64,000 nucleotides of DNA from Planctomicrobium piriforme (GCF_900113665.1 NZ_FOQD01000019.1:1-64000), one strand, 5' to 3'. Counted from the first letter of the stretch, positions 1 through 9,686 are shown. The notes: generated by a model from the sequence alone, not told the origin. Numbers and translations: made by a program.

Positions 1-464
1 GGAAGTTCAAGTCGTGTACAAACATTTTGCGACGCAAGTTACGCTTGATTCAGAGGTTGTTCAAATTGAACCGGCCGTTAGCCGGACAGTAGTGATACAC
101 TTTCTTCAATTGTGCCGAATCACTACGCGAGTCACGCCGCTACTCTGGAGTTGAGAAATCAGGCAGCCGTTGCACGAATAAATCTGTCGGCATGTGACTG
201 CGAGACCTTTACCGCTCTCTCTACTAGCGCTGCCCTACCCGCGCGAAACATAAGCCGGATTTTATCCCGGCTTCATTCTGGGCTTCGGTATGCCGTTTAT
301 CGTTCGTTTCAGGGAAAAATCAGGCGGATGCGGCTCGGGGATGTCCCGATTGCTGCAATTTTCCTGAGGAATTGGCCTTCCGTTTTGCCGGCCTATCCTG
401 AGAATGAAACCTTACGGCCTGCGTCAGCTTCCGCCTCGTCGCTGATGCGCCACTTCCGTGTCCC
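1..464. other. Upstream region without a supported gene
   Basis: I see no convincing coding region here. A 118-codon open frame from 112 reads as arginine- and serine-rich sequence with no recognisable domain. A small inverted repeat has arms at 252-258 and 267-273 (AAGCCGG and its complement). The stretch presumably holds the promoter of the downstream efflux genes, but no clear -35/-10 pair could be assigned. Confidence 0.4.
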
Positions 465-1928
465 ATGAGATCCATAATGAGTCAGCGCACGACGCATCCA
501 GTCAACAGTGCGAGTTCGTGGTTCAGTTCGATGGGAGTGCTGGCGGTCTTCGCCGCAATCGGTTGGTGGGGGCACATCAACCATTGGGACTTTGCTCACG
601 CCTTCGGGCTGGCAGGCAATTCACATGCGGAGGCGAGCAGTCATCCGCCGGCTGCCGCGGCACCCCGGACATCGGTCACCGCCGACGGTTCGCTCTCCGT
701 CCCAACCGATTTGCCGAAGATCGAGTTCACTTCCGCCGAAGGGGCGAAGAACTGCGGACTTGATACAGCCGTCGTTCAAGATCGTCCGATGGACGACTAT
801 GTCACCACGAGTGCCGTCGTCGGCTACGACGAGTCGAAGGTCGCGCAGTTGGCGACGCGAGTCGCAGGGACCGTGGCCAGCGTTGAAAAACGGCTGGGCG
901 ACTATGTCGAACGCGGCCAGCCGCTTGTCATTATCGACTCGGCTGAGGTCGGTGAAGCGAAAGCGAATCTTCTCGAAGCCTGCGTACTCTATAACCTCAA
1001 GTCGCGGCACGTCGAACGGCTTTCACAAATCACGAATGCGATTGCCGGTCGCGAACTGATCGAAGCTGAAGCCGCCAGTGAACTCGCCAGAACGCAGCGC
1101 TTCAACGCCGTTCAGAAACTGATCAACCTGGGCTTCAACTTCAAACTCGATGAACTGCAATCGCTCTCGGCGGATGAACTGGCAGCGCGGTTGCACTTGC
1201 TCGGACTCCCCCCTTCCTACGAGAAGACGACCGAGTCGTACAACTTGATTGCCGTCTCGGCGCCGTTCTCAGGCATTGTCACCAAGTGCGATGTTGTCCG
1301 GGGTGAAGCAGTGGAGCCGCTGACTCCCTTCTATGTCGTCGCCGACGTTCGGCACATGTGGATTCATCTCAACGTCCGGCAGGACGACGCGCCCAAACTG
1401 AAGATCGGCACCCCTGTCATCTTCGAAAGCGAGATGAAAACCAATCCCGTGAAAGCCGTCCTCACCTGGATCGGTACCGAGATCGACCCCAGGACGCGCA
1501 CGATTCAGGCACGAGCCGAGGCGGATAACCCGTTGATGGAAGATGCTCCGCATGGCATCGAGGCAGGCTTGCTGCTCCAGGCAGGGTCGTTCGGTTCCGC
1601 AAAGATTCTGACTCGCAGCCAGCCGATCGTGGCGACCATTCCCGACTCCGCGCTGCACTGGCAATGGGAGATCGGTCAGGAAGTGGTGTTTGTCGCCGAT
1701 CCCGATGGCCGCACCTTCATTCCGCGAGTCGTGAAGAAGGGTCTCGTGCGTGACGGCTATGTACAGATCATGGACGGCCTGAAGCCGGGCGAGCGGATTG
1801 TGACCACGGGCAGCCGGATTCTGTCTGCCGAACTCTCCGAGCATCTGCAGGAACATTTCGGAGAGAACGCGGCGGCAGTCCGGACGTTTCATCACGCTCA
1901 CGACACGCATCAGGACACCGCTCACTAA
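465..1928 (+). CDS. Efflux RND transporter periplasmic adaptor (CusB/CzcB-like, HlyD family)
   Basis: Periplasmic adaptor (membrane fusion protein) linking an inner-membrane RND pump to an outer-membrane channel. Residues 22-40 form one hydrophobic segment that anchors or exports the protein. Around residues 120-165 lies the barrel-sandwich half with VAGTVASVEKRLGDYVERGQ, then an alpha-hairpin near 170-260, and the second lipoyl half with SAPFSGIVTKCDVVRGEAV. A beta-barrel and a membrane-proximal domain follow, including IEAGLLLQAGSF and GLKPGERIVTTGS. At 487 residues it is normal for heavy-metal adaptors. The C-terminus is histidine-rich (FHHAHDTHQDTAH), which may bind metal; that is inference. 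An in-frame ATG at 477 is an alternative start, and neither has a strong ribosome binding site. The pump gene follows in the same direction after 114 bp. No TolC-type outer-membrane gene is visible. Confidence 0.9.
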   Translation: MRSIMSQRTTHPVNSASSWFSSMGVLAVFAAIGWWGHINHWDFAHAFGLAGNSHAEASSHPPAAAAPRTSVTADGSLSVPTDLPKIEFTSAEGAKNCGLDTAVVQDRPMDDYVTTSAVVGYDESKVAQLATRVAGTVASVEKRLGDYVERGQPLVIIDSAEVGEAKANLLEACVLYNLKSRHVERLSQITNAIAGRELIEAEAASELARTQRFNAVQKLINLGFNFKLDELQSLSADELAARLHLLGLPPSYEKTTESYNLIAVSAPFSGIVTKCDVVRGEAVEPLTPFYVVADVRHMWIHLNVRQDDAPKLKIGTPVIFESEMKTNPVKAVLTWIGTEIDPRTRTIQARAEADNPLMEDAPHGIEAGLLLQAGSFGSAKILTRSQPIVATIPDSALHWQWEIGQEVVFVADPDGRTFIPRVVKKGLVRDGYVQIMDGLKPGERIVTTGSRILSAELSEHLQEHFGENAAAVRTFHHAHDTHQDTAH

Positions 1929-2042
1929 AGCTCTGTCGCTTGGTCCCGTCTGTCCGTTGTTTTCAGAAAACGCGGACCATGACGGGCGAACGCTACTGAT
2001 GTCTTCTTCTCGATCAACGCTCGCTCGGGTCGGACGCTCTTC

Positions 2043-5000
2043 ATGCTGATTCAGATCATTTCCTGGTCGCTGCGAAATCGTGCGGCGGTCCTGCTGCTGA
2101 CGGCCCTGGTCGCCGTCGCGGGCTTCATCTCGCTGCAGCATCTGGATATCGACGCCTTTCCTGACACCACGCCCGTGCAGGTGCAGGTCAACACCGACGT
2201 GCCGGGTCTCGTGGCGACCGAAGTCGAACGGCTCGTCACGTTTCCCATCGAACTGGTGATGGGGGGGCTGCCTGGGCTGGTCGAGGTTCGTTCCATCTCG
2301 CAGTTCGGACTGTCGCAGGTGACGGTGACCTTCGACGACGGCACGGACATCTACCTGGTGCGGCAGTTGATCGCGCAGCGGCTCTCGAATATCGAGATGC
2401 CGGTCGGAGTGCCGAAACCGGAACTCGGTCCGATCGCTACCGGACTGGGAGAAGTCTTTCACTATGTGCTGCTGCCGGACGGCTCGCCTGAATCCGCAGA
2501 CATGTCCACCATTCGCACAGTGCATGACTGGGATATTCGTCCAGAAATGCGGACCGTTGCAGGCACCGCTGAGATCAACACCTGGGGGGGACTGAAAAAG
2601 CAGTATCAGGTGCTGATCGATCCCGATCTGCTGTTCAAGTATGACCTCACGTTTCAGCAAGTCGTCTCCGCACTGGAGTCAAACAATCTCAACGTCGGCG
2701 GGGGCTATATCGACCGCAAAGGGGACATGCTGCTGGTGCACGGTATCGCCCGGGTCATGAATGCCACACAGATCGGCGACATCCAGATCGCGACCTACAA
2801 CGGCGTGCCGGTCTGCGTGCGCGACATCTCCCAGATTGTCATCGGACATGAACTGCGACGCGGCCTCGTGACTGCCGACGGCAAAGGGGAAGTGCTGCTG
2901 GGGCTCGGCTTCATGCGGATCGGTGAAAACAGCCATGCAGTGACGCAGGAACTTTCGCAGCGATTCGAGCAGTTACGCCAGACCCTTCCGCCAGGGATCA
3001 AGTCGGACGTTTTCTATGACCGGACCGACCTCGTCGACTCCGTCATCGCCACTGTCCGCAACAACCTGTTCGACGGTGCATTGCTGGTCATCACGATTTT
3101 GTACTGCTTTCTCGGCAATGTTCGGGCCGGGCTGGTCGCCGCCGCCGGTATTCCGCTCTGCATGCTGTTTGCGTTTATCGGCATGAAGCAACTGGGCATC
3201 GCCGGCACGCTGCTCAGCCTGGGGGCCATCGATTTCGGGATCGTGGTCGATAGTTCGGTCGTGGTGATCGAAAGCATCGTCAGGCGCCTGGCCCATCAGA
3301 AAATTCCTGCGACAGGAATATCGCGTCTGAACATCATCCGCGACGCGGTGATCGAAGTCCGCAAGCCTGCGGTGTTCGGCCAGCTGATTATCATGATCGT
3401 CTATATTCCGATCCTCACGTTGCAGGGGGTCGAAGGGAAGATGTTCCGCCCGATGGCCCTGACGGTCATTCTAGTGCTGCTCGGCTCGCTGATTCTGTCG
3501 TTGACCCTGACGCCGGTGCTGGCAAGTCTGGCTTTACCCAAGATCATCAGCGAAGACGACGTGCTGCTGGTTCGCATGCTCAAGGCGGCGTATGGCCCTC
3601 TGTTACGAATGACGCTACGGATGAAAGCGGTCGTCTGTCTGCTGGCGACCGGCGTACTCGCCGTCGCAGGCATGATTGCCGTCAGCCTGGGAACCGAATT
3701 CATTCCTCAACTGGCCGAAGGCTCGATCGTGATCGGGATTCGTTACCCGCCCGGCACGAGCTATCTCGAATCCGCACGCAACAACACCTTGATCGAACAG
3801 GCTCTCCTCCGAGAGTTCCCCGACGAGATCGAACACTGCTGGAGTCGCGTCGGCGAGCCCGACATCAATACCGATGCAGGCACGCCGGAAACGACCGACA
3901 CCTTCGTCACGCTCAAGCCTCGCGAGGTCTGGAAACGGGCAAAAACACAAGTGGAACTCGTCGGCGTGATGGAAAAGGCTTTGCAGGATTTCCGTGGCCG
4001 CACGGTCTGGTTCACGCAGCCCATCGAAATGCGTCTCAATGAAATGCTCACGGGCGTGCGTGCCGACCTCGCGCTCAAGCTCTTCGGCAACGATCTGGAT
4101 GAACTCATCAGCTCAGCCAACAGCATTGCCGATGTGCTGCGCAAGTTGCCTGGCTGCGTCGATCTTGCTGTGGACGACGTTGCCGGCCAGCCGATTCTGC
4201 AAATCCAGCTCGACCGCGACCAGATCGCCCGTTACGGACTGTCGGCTGAATCGGTGATGGACGTTGTAGAAGCGGTCTCCGGAAAATCGGTCGGACAGGT
4301 GATCGAAGGCCAACTCCGGTTTCCGCTCGCCATCATGCTGCCGGATGAATACCGGCAAAGCCCGCGCGGGCTGGCCACGCTGATGCTGGCGACCCCCTCT
4401 GGAAACCACATTCCTCTCACCCGAGTCGCCGACATTCGCGAAGTCCGCGGCGCGAAGTACATCACTCGTGAGTCGAGCAAGCGCCGCATCACGATTCAGT
4501 GCAACGTGCGCGGCCGCGACATCGGGGGCTTCGTTGCCGACGCCCAGGGGGCTGTGGGCCAGCAGGTGAAGCTGCCCAACGGTTACCGGCTCGAATGGGG
4601 AGGCCAGTTTGAAAATATGCAACGCGCTCAGAAGCGGCTGATGATCGTGGTGCCCCTGGCTTTAGCGATGATCATCGGTTTGCTGTGGATCACGTTTCGG
4701 AATGTGGCCGACACCGTTGTTGTTGCTGCGAGCGTTCCGTTTGCCTGCGTCGGCGGAATTGTCGCCCTGTGGACCCGCGATATGTCGTTGTCGATCTCGG
4801 CGGCGGTCGGGTTCATCACCCTGTCCGGCGTCTCTGTACTGAGCAGTATGGTGGTCGTCTCAGCCGTACGGCGTTTGATGGAAAACGGGGAATCGACCGA
4901 GAACGCCGTGCTGACGGCATCGGTTGAATGTCTCCGCACGGTCGTGATGACGTCGCTGGTCGCCAGCGTCGGCTTTCTCCCGATGGCCTCCAGCATGGGC

Positions 5001-5159
5001 ATGGGAGCCGAAGTGCAACGCCCGTTGGCGACAGTGGTGATTGGCGGAGTTGTCACCAGCATGCTGATGACGCTGTTCATCCTGCCGGTCCTGTGCGTCG
5101 TGTTTCAATCAGGACGCCGGCCAGAAGCGGCGGGGACTGAAAACATCGAAGCCGTATGA
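2043..5159 (+). CDS. czcA: Heavy-metal efflux RND pump (CzcA/CusA family)
   Basis: Inner-membrane proton/metal antiporter of the HME-RND family, 1038 residues, the usual length. The start MLIQIISWSLRNR leads into TM1, and FPDTTPVQVQV is the typical family beginning. Porter-domain signatures include GLGEVFHYVL, and the second half repeats the fold from about residue 520. TM4 carries D397-F-G-x3-D403 and E410 (DFGIVVDSSVVVIE). This matches the spacing of D402, D408 and E415 of CzcA, which are tied to divalent cation transport; the Cu/Ag pump CusA differs there. A divalent substrate (Zn, Co, Cd or Ni) is therefore favoured, as inference. It is probably cotranscribed with the adaptor upstream. 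The gene ends in a hairpin region facing a convergent gene. Confidence 0.93.
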   Translation: MLIQIISWSLRNRAAVLLLTALVAVAGFISLQHLDIDAFPDTTPVQVQVNTDVPGLVATEVERLVTFPIELVMGGLPGLVEVRSISQFGLSQVTVTFDDGTDIYLVRQLIAQRLSNIEMPVGVPKPELGPIATGLGEVFHYVLLPDGSPESADMSTIRTVHDWDIRPEMRTVAGTAEINTWGGLKKQYQVLIDPDLLFKYDLTFQQVVSALESNNLNVGGGYIDRKGDMLLVHGIARVMNATQIGDIQIATYNGVPVCVRDISQIVIGHELRRGLVTADGKGEVLLGLGFMRIGENSHAVTQELSQRFEQLRQTLPPGIKSDVFYDRTDLVDSVIATVRNNLFDGALLVITILYCFLGNVRAGLVAAAGIPLCMLFAFIGMKQLGIAGTLLSLGAIDFGIVVDSSVVVIESIVRRLAHQKIPATGISRLNIIRDAVIEVRKPAVFGQLIIMIVYIPILTLQGVEGKMFRPMALTVILVLLGSLILSLTLTPVLASLALPKIISEDDVLLVRMLKAAYGPLLRMTLRMKAVVCLLATGVLAVAGMIAVSLGTEFIPQLAEGSIVIGIRYPPGTSYLESARNNTLIEQALLREFPDEIEHCWSRVGEPDINTDAGTPETTDTFVTLKPREVWKRAKTQVELVGVMEKALQDFRGRTVWFTQPIEMRLNEMLTGVRADLALKLFGNDLDELISSANSIADVLRKLPGCVDLAVDDVAGQPILQIQLDRDQIARYGLSAESVMDVVEAVSGKSVGQVIEGQLRFPLAIMLPDEYRQSPRGLATLMLATPSGNHIPLTRVADIREVRGAKYITRESSKRRITIQCNVRGRDIGGFVADAQGAVGQQVKLPNGYRLEWGGQFENMQRAQKRLMIVVPLALAMIIGLLWITFRNVADTVVVAASVPFACVGGIVALWTRDMSLSISAAVGFITLSGVSVLSSMVVVSAVRRLMENGESTENAVLTASVECLRTVVMTSLVASVGFLPMASSMGMGAEVQRPLATVVIGGVVTSMLMTLFILPVLCVVFQSGRRPEAAGTENIEAV

Positions 5160-5164
5160 CCCTG

Positions 5165-5300
5165 CGAAATTCCAAGCACGAAATCTCAAATCCGAAACAA
5201 CTTCAAAATCTCAATGACCGAAATCGTTGCACCGCAATATCAGTTTTGATTTCTTGTCTTCGTTTCGAGTTTCGAGTTTCGTGCTTCGAATTTCGTGCTT
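5165..5300. repeat. Low-complexity inverted repeat between convergent genes
   Basis: The left side is built of GAAAT/CGAAA words and the right side of TTTCG/GTTTCGA words. The 11-nt AAGCACGAAAT at 5174-5184 is exactly complementary to 5290-5300, and further matches lie inside. It lies just after the pump stop codon and just before the stop of the convergent gene. A bidirectional terminator or a DNA cruciform are possible roles (inference). Confidence 0.65.
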
Positions 5301-5303
5301 CCC

Positions 5304-5729
5304 TTAATACACCACGCCTTCGTCCTGCGCGTCGCACGCACAGCAGGTGGTGATCGAGGCCATTGCCTCTGGCGGTCGAGTACGGCCGCAGCGGGTGCAT
5401 TGCACATACTTTGACCGCCGCAGGCCGGTTGCGGCGGCGATCAGTTCGCCCAGAATATGCCGCGTCGTCCAGTCGGGCAGAATGCGCCAGTCGATCGATC
5501 CCAACAGAATCGGCTGCAGAGCGGGGGGTGCAGAGCCTGCCTTTAATAAGGCGTATTCAGAAATGACAACCGCAGTCGGACCGATATCGGCGACCACTTC
5601 GCCCGGATCTCCGGAGATGATTCGTACGCTGCCGTCGGGAATGGTCGACTCGTCGAGCGGCTGCAACAGCATCGAACGGACCACCGTCAGGAGTTCATGC
5701 GGTTCGATCGGATTGAGTTCGGTATTCAT
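5304..5729 (-). CDS. Hypothetical protein with C-terminal zinc-ribbon-like cysteines
   Basis: I do not recognise a named family. The frame is open upstream to 5816, but the ATG giving MNTELNPIEPHELL is the more likely start and yields 141 residues. The body reads like a small soluble domain (VRIISGDPGEVVADIGPTAV). The C-terminus has four cysteines arranged CTRCGRTRPPEAM...CCACDAQD, which looks like a zinc ribbon. It is convergent with the efflux pump and divergent from the PQQ protein, so it stands alone. Role unknown; a small zinc-binding regulatory or adaptor protein is only a guess. Confidence 0.6.
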   Translation of the reverse strand: MNTELNPIEPHELLTVVRSMLLQPLDESTIPDGSVRIISGDPGEVVADIGPTAVVISEYALLKAGSAPPALQPILLGSIDWRILPDWTTRHILGELIAAATGLRRSKYVQCTRCGRTRPPEAMASITTCCACDAQDEGVVY

Positions 5730-5923
5730 GGGCGCTGCTCTCGTCTCGTGAAGAATGCTCGGAGTTTTGTTGATTCTCCCCGGATCGACGGCGAATTGCC
5801 AACGAGCCGCGACCAATGCTCAACGCAGTCCCGGCCGCGCCGGACTCGACAATTCGTTCCCGAACGGCGACAACTGATATTCGGCGACCGCGGGGGCCGC
5901 CGATTGACCGGAGCCGACGACCC

Positions 5924-7228
5924 ATGCGACCTTGCTTTGCTCTGCTGTTGTGCTGCTGGATCCCGGCCGCGCCGCAGCTTTTGGGGGCGGACCGACTTCC
6001 CTGGCCGGATAAGGCCGGACCCACGCACGACGGCCACGTTGCCGCTGAAGATGCCGCCGGACTGCCTGTCCACTGGGATGAGCAGACCTCGCAGAACATC
6101 GCCCTCAAAATTCCGCTGGAAGGGCACGGAAATTCGACGCCGGTCATCGGACAGGGCCGGGTCTGGTTCACCGCCGCCGACGCCGAGGGAACAAAGCAGT
6201 CGATCTATTGCCTCGACGAACAGACCGGCGCGGTCCTGCATCACCGCGTCTTGTTCGAGAATGAGACGCCTGAGCCCTTGAATAACAAGGTCAACACCTA
6301 CGCCTCGCCGTCATGCGTGTTGGAACCGGATGCGGTGTATGTGCATTTTGGTTCCTACGGCACTGCAAAGCTCAATCCAGAGACGGCCGAAGTGATCTGG
6401 CAGCGGCGCGACATCTCCTGCCGGCACTTTCGCGGACCAGGTTCTTCGCCAGAGATCTACCAGAACCTGTTGATTCTTACCTTCGACGGCATCGATCAGC
6501 AGTTCGTGACTGCTCTCGATAAGAATACAGGCAAGTCGGTTTGGCGGACGAACCGCAGTACTGACTACGAGGATCTCGATCAGGATGGCCAGCCCCGGGG
6601 CGAGGGGGACTACCGCAAGGCCTACAGCACGCCGGCGCTGGTCGAAGTGGCCGGCCACACTCAAGTCCTCTCGACCGGTTCCCGTGCGGCATTCGGTTAT
6701 GACGCCCTTACCGGCAAGGAAATCTGGACGCTCACCCACGACGATTTCAACGCCGCCTGCCGCCCGTTGATTTTCGACGGCCATGCCATCGTGCATACCG
6801 GTTCCGGCCGTTCCAATCTCGTCAGCGTGAAGCTCGATGAGACGACGCAGGGAAACATCGACAAAACGCACGTCGTCTGGAATCGGGAAAAGGGCAACTC
6901 CGACATGTCGAGCCCGATTCTCATCGACGGCCGGATCTATCTGGTAGCCGGCAACGGGGTGCTGGTTTGCCTTGATGCCAAGACAGGCGAGGAGATCTGG
7001 AAAGAACGGATCAAGGGCACCTTCGTCGCATCGCCCATCACAGCCAACGGGCTGATCTATTTTGCATCCGAAGAGGGGCAAACATTTGTGATCCGCGCGG
7101 GCGACAAATTTCAGGAAGTCGCAAAGAACGTACTCGGGGAAGGGATGCGGTCCTCACCCGTCGCAGCCAACGGCGCACTCTGGCTTCGCACGTTTGGGCA
7201 CATCTACAAAATCTCGTCGCACAAATAA
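5924..7228 (+). CDS. Secreted PQQ-like beta-propeller repeat protein
   Basis: Exported beta-propeller related to BamB and PQQ-dependent dehydrogenases, a type common in planctomycetes. The frame is open from 5816, but the ATG used here gives MRPCFALLLCCWIPAAPQLL, a signal peptide, with GGAG about 12 nt upstream. The mature part has repeated blade signatures: VYVHFGSYGTAKLNPETAEV, VTALDKNTGKSVWRTNR, GYDALTGKEIW and VCLDAKTGEEIWKERI. The 434 residues fit a seven- or eight-bladed propeller. No haem c motif or dehydrogenase catalytic residues are evident, so enzymatic activity is unproven. A scaffold or sugar/alcohol-binding periplasmic role is possible. Its stop lies 4 bp from that of the convergent phosphatase gene. 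Confidence 0.85.
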   Translation: MRPCFALLLCCWIPAAPQLLGADRLPWPDKAGPTHDGHVAAEDAAGLPVHWDEQTSQNIALKIPLEGHGNSTPVIGQGRVWFTAADAEGTKQSIYCLDEQTGAVLHHRVLFENETPEPLNNKVNTYASPSCVLEPDAVYVHFGSYGTAKLNPETAEVIWQRRDISCRHFRGPGSSPEIYQNLLILTFDGIDQQFVTALDKNTGKSVWRTNRSTDYEDLDQDGQPRGEGDYRKAYSTPALVEVAGHTQVLSTGSRAAFGYDALTGKEIWTLTHDDFNAACRPLIFDGHAIVHTGSGRSNLVSVKLDETTQGNIDKTHVVWNREKGNSDMSSPILIDGRIYLVAGNGVLVCLDAKTGEEIWKERIKGTFVASPITANGLIYFASEEGQTFVIRAGDKFQEVAKNVLGEGMRSSPVAANGALWLRTFGHIYKISSHK

Positions 7229-7232
7229 ACGC

Positions 7233-7721
7233 TCACAGCTCTTTAGGCCGCCAGACCGCTTTGAGCAGCCAGCCTTCCTTCGCCGAAAGACCGGTCGACG
7301 GCGGCTGCAAAACTGCGATGGCGGCTGTGGGCATCCGGACAGTCAGACCGGTCAAACTCAGCAACAGTTCTTCCAGACCGGGATTGTGCCCCACCAGCAA
7401 GATCGGGCCGGTTCCGCCGAGAGTCGAAAACACCAGGTGCCAGGTTGCCACGTCGGCATGGTACAAACGGGACTCCGTGACGGGATCTTCCAGTTCGAGT
7501 TCCGTCGCTACGATCTTCGCGGTGTCGATGGCCCGGACTGCCGTTGAAGAGATGATCTGTCGCGGAATCAAATTCTCGTCGCGCAGCAGTCGCGCCATGC
7601 GCGGGGCATCGCGCAGACCTCGCTTGTTCAGCGGACGGTCATGATCCGCCAGACCGTCCTCCGCCCAACTCGATTTCACATGCCGCATGAGCAGCACCAG
7701 GTCTGGCGTTGAGGTTTTCAT
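7233..7721 (-). CDS. sixA: SixA-type histidine phosphatase
   Basis: Member of the histidine phosphatase (phosphoglycerate mutase-like) superfamily, 162 residues, the size of SixA. The catalytic start motif is LVLLMRHVKSSW, where RH replaces the usual RHG/RHA; KRGLRDA follows and the second histidine is in LLVGHNPGLEELL. E. coli SixA dephosphorylates phosphohistidine on HPt or PTS proteins; here the target is unknown. The hybrid kinase with an HPt domain encoded 4 kb away is one candidate (inference). The chosen ATG has GGGGGAG 7 nt upstream; the frame is open to 7823 without better support. It is divergent from the amidase gene. Confidence 0.85.
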   Translation of the reverse strand: MKTSTPDLVLLMRHVKSSWAEDGLADHDRPLNKRGLRDAPRMARLLRDENLIPRQIISSTAVRAIDTAKIVATELELEDPVTESRLYHADVATWHLVFSTLGGTGPILLVGHNPGLEELLLSLTGLTVRMPTAAIAVLQPPSTGLSAKEGWLLKAVWRPKEL

Positions 7722-7833
7722 GATTGCTCCCCCGGAGGAATTGTTCCTGAGTCTCTTCGGAACGCAATTCTTAACGCAACCCGATGTTGACGTTGAGATG
7801 TACTCCGGCGAAAGTCTTCTCAAATGGAGAGAA

Positions 7834-8358
7834 ATGATGACGGAGATTGAACGGCAGTTAGCGACGGTGGCTCAGCAAGTGGCCGAGGCGCTCCAGAAAC
7901 GCGGTATGAAGCTGGTACTGACGGAAAGCTGCACCGGCGGCCTGGTCGCCAGCACGCTGACGGCCATTCCCGGCATTTCTCAATACTTCTGCGGCTCGGC
8001 CGTCACTTACCGCGACGAAACCAAAGCCAGTTGGCTACAGGTTTCCCGATCCGATCTCGCGAACCCGAAAATCGGGGCCGTCAGCCCGCATGTTGCCGAG
8101 CAGATGTGCCAGGGAGCGCTCGCTCAGACCCCGGAGGCCGATCTGGCCGGGTCGACCACCGGTCATCTGGGCCCCAATGCTCCGGCGGAGTTCGACGGCG
8201 TGGTGTTCGTCGGCATCGCGCTGCGCTCCGGCACTTCGGTCACCGTGCAGCGTCGTACCGTTTCGAAGCAGGCCCCGGCCGGGTGGACGCTCCGCAATTA
8301 CCGCCGCTACGAAGCAGCCATCCTGGTGTTACAGGCAGTGCTCAAAGCGCTGGCATAG
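7834..8358 (+). CDS. pncC: CinA C-terminal-domain amidase (nicotinamide-nucleotide amidase, PncC type)
   Basis: Stand-alone CinA C-terminal domain of 174 residues. In characterised members this domain deamidates nicotinamide mononucleotide to nicotinate mononucleotide in NAD recycling. Family signatures are LVLTESCTGGLVASTLTAIP, ISQYFCGSAVTYRDETKASW, a loop near AVSPHVAEQMCQGA and the glycine-rich STTGHLGPNAP. The gene has tandem ATG codons; GGAGAG lies directly upstream of the first. The frame is open to 7687, but that extension lacks similarity and overlaps the divergent phosphatase. The fused COG1058 N-terminal domain of long CinA proteins is absent. Confidence 0.88.
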   Translation: MMTEIERQLATVAQQVAEALQKRGMKLVLTESCTGGLVASTLTAIPGISQYFCGSAVTYRDETKASWLQVSRSDLANPKIGAVSPHVAEQMCQGALAQTPEADLAGSTTGHLGPNAPAEFDGVVFVGIALRSGTSVTVQRRTVSKQAPAGWTLRNYRRYEAAILVLQAVLKALA

Positions 8359-8559
8359 CCCTGATAATCGGCAGAACCCGAATCAGTCGTAGTCTCGGCA
8401 GCCGCCTCGTCGGCACACTCGGCATCAACGGTTGCCGATTTGCGACATGCTGGAATGCAGCCTCCTACCCCCATCGCTTTTTGTAAACGTGAACTAGATT
8501 TGATTGCAGACGACATCCATTCGCGCGGGCCGAGCAGAAGCGCCAGGCTAAAAAACGAA

Positions 8560-9456
8560 ATGAGTCAGAGGAATACCGAACTCGATCTTGAGGCCCAACT
8601 GGCCGAAAAGAACGACCTGATTCTCGCGCTGACCGGTCAGCTTGAAAAGGCCGTGAACCAGCTCGATCGTCTGCGACGATCGGGCGCGGATCGGATCGGA
8701 CATTCCAGCGGCGATTCCTCTGCGGCAGCTGCAAATCGCGACGTCTCGAGCCGTCTGACAACCGCCCTCGACGATTGGACAGAGTTTCGCCCTACCGAAC
8801 GCATCGAACGGATTGAAAGCGGCATCGACCGCATTCTCGAAATTCTCGCCGAACAGCAATCGGCCTCCACTTCGCCAGGCCAGTCAGCCAGTCAGGCCGA
8901 CTTCTGGGCTGAGACCAAAGCCCGTCTGCTGGGCGACCCGTCCCCGTCGGCAGCTTCGGCTGCGAAGCCATCCGTTGTTCCCGAGTCCGTTTCGGCACCT
9001 GTCGACGATGAGCCGCTGGATCTCTCCTCGCTTCCGCCGGCTCCGGAAGCGCCGCAGCCGGTGAACGACGAAACGGATCTCGCCAGCCTGATCCAGGGAG
9101 TCGAGACCCGCGACAATTACATTCAGTATCTGACCACCCGCTTGCGTCTGGCGGAATCGAAGAAGTTCGTGCCGGTGAATTGGGAACTGCTGGACCGGGC
9201 GCCGGAAAAATATCGCGACCGCCTCGAATCGCTGGAGATCGTGCTGCGGGACCATCTGCGGCAGGCCGAAATCGCCAGTTCGCTGGAACGCGCAGTCCTC
9301 GCTCGCGAACGGGCCAAACTGGCGCATGTGAAGCAGAATCTCGAAGGGCAGATCAAACGTCTCTCGACCGCCGCTCCCGCGCCTGTCGTGCGTGAAGAGG
9401 AGCCAGGCCAAAAAGGCGATCCAGACAGCCGCTGGAAGCGCCTGTTCTCGCGCTAA
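8560..9456 (+). CDS. Hypothetical coiled-coil protein
   Basis: No family recognised. From the ATG giving MSQRNTELDLEAQLAEKND the product has 298 residues. There is a predicted coiled coil in the first 50 residues (LILALTGQLEKAVNQLDRLR). A second short helix (ERIERIESGIDRILEILAEQ) is followed by an acidic, Pro/Ala/Ser-rich linker of about 90 residues. A C-terminal helical section contains RDNYIQYLTTRLRLAESKK and a basic end SRWKRLFSR. No signal peptide or membrane segment, so probably cytoplasmic. The frame is open upstream to 8440 with no support for use. The alternation of coiled coils and a disordered linker suggests a scaffold or septation-type protein; that is speculation. Confidence 0.65.
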   Translation: MSQRNTELDLEAQLAEKNDLILALTGQLEKAVNQLDRLRRSGADRIGHSSGDSSAAAANRDVSSRLTTALDDWTEFRPTERIERIESGIDRILEILAEQQSASTSPGQSASQADFWAETKARLLGDPSPSAASAAKPSVVPESVSAPVDDEPLDLSSLPPAPEAPQPVNDETDLASLIQGVETRDNYIQYLTTRLRLAESKKFVPVNWELLDRAPEKYRDRLESLEIVLRDHLRQAEIASSLERAVLARERAKLAHVKQNLEGQIKRLSTAAPAPVVREEEPGQKGDPDSRWKRLFSR

Positions 9457-9496
9457 GACGGTTTTCTTGCCTGAAGATGCCGGCCGGATCGAACCA

Positions 9497-9586
9497 ACCG
9501 GACGCTAACGCGTGCCGGCTGATTAGCGTCAAACAACCGGTCACCGTCCCCCGGTTTTGTACGCCCATCAGCCGCTGGGCGTTAGC
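9497..9586. repeat. Hairpin repeat element, full copy
   Basis: The arm GCTAACGCGTGCCGGCTGAT at 9504-9523 is largely complementary to ATCAGCCGCTGGGCGTTAGC at 9567-9586. This gives an imperfect 20-bp stem around a roughly 43-nt loop. The first 27 nt recur exactly at 9687. Confidence 0.75.
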
Positions 9587-9686
9587 CCACGGTTCCCCGC
9601 GGTTGGGGATTTGTCATTTGTCATTGACGCAGAAACATGACAGGTCAACTGTGATGTGGTCGTCGGCTATGTTGGGCAGCGTTCTG

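Noticed and set aside
112..468. 118-codon plus-strand open frame at the window start
   Set aside because: It reads as low-information Arg/Ser-rich sequence, lacks a ribosome binding site and overlaps the adaptor start.
1269..2660. 463-codon minus-strand frame across the adaptor and pump genes
   Set aside because: It spans the gap between two well-supported genes on the other strand and has no domain.
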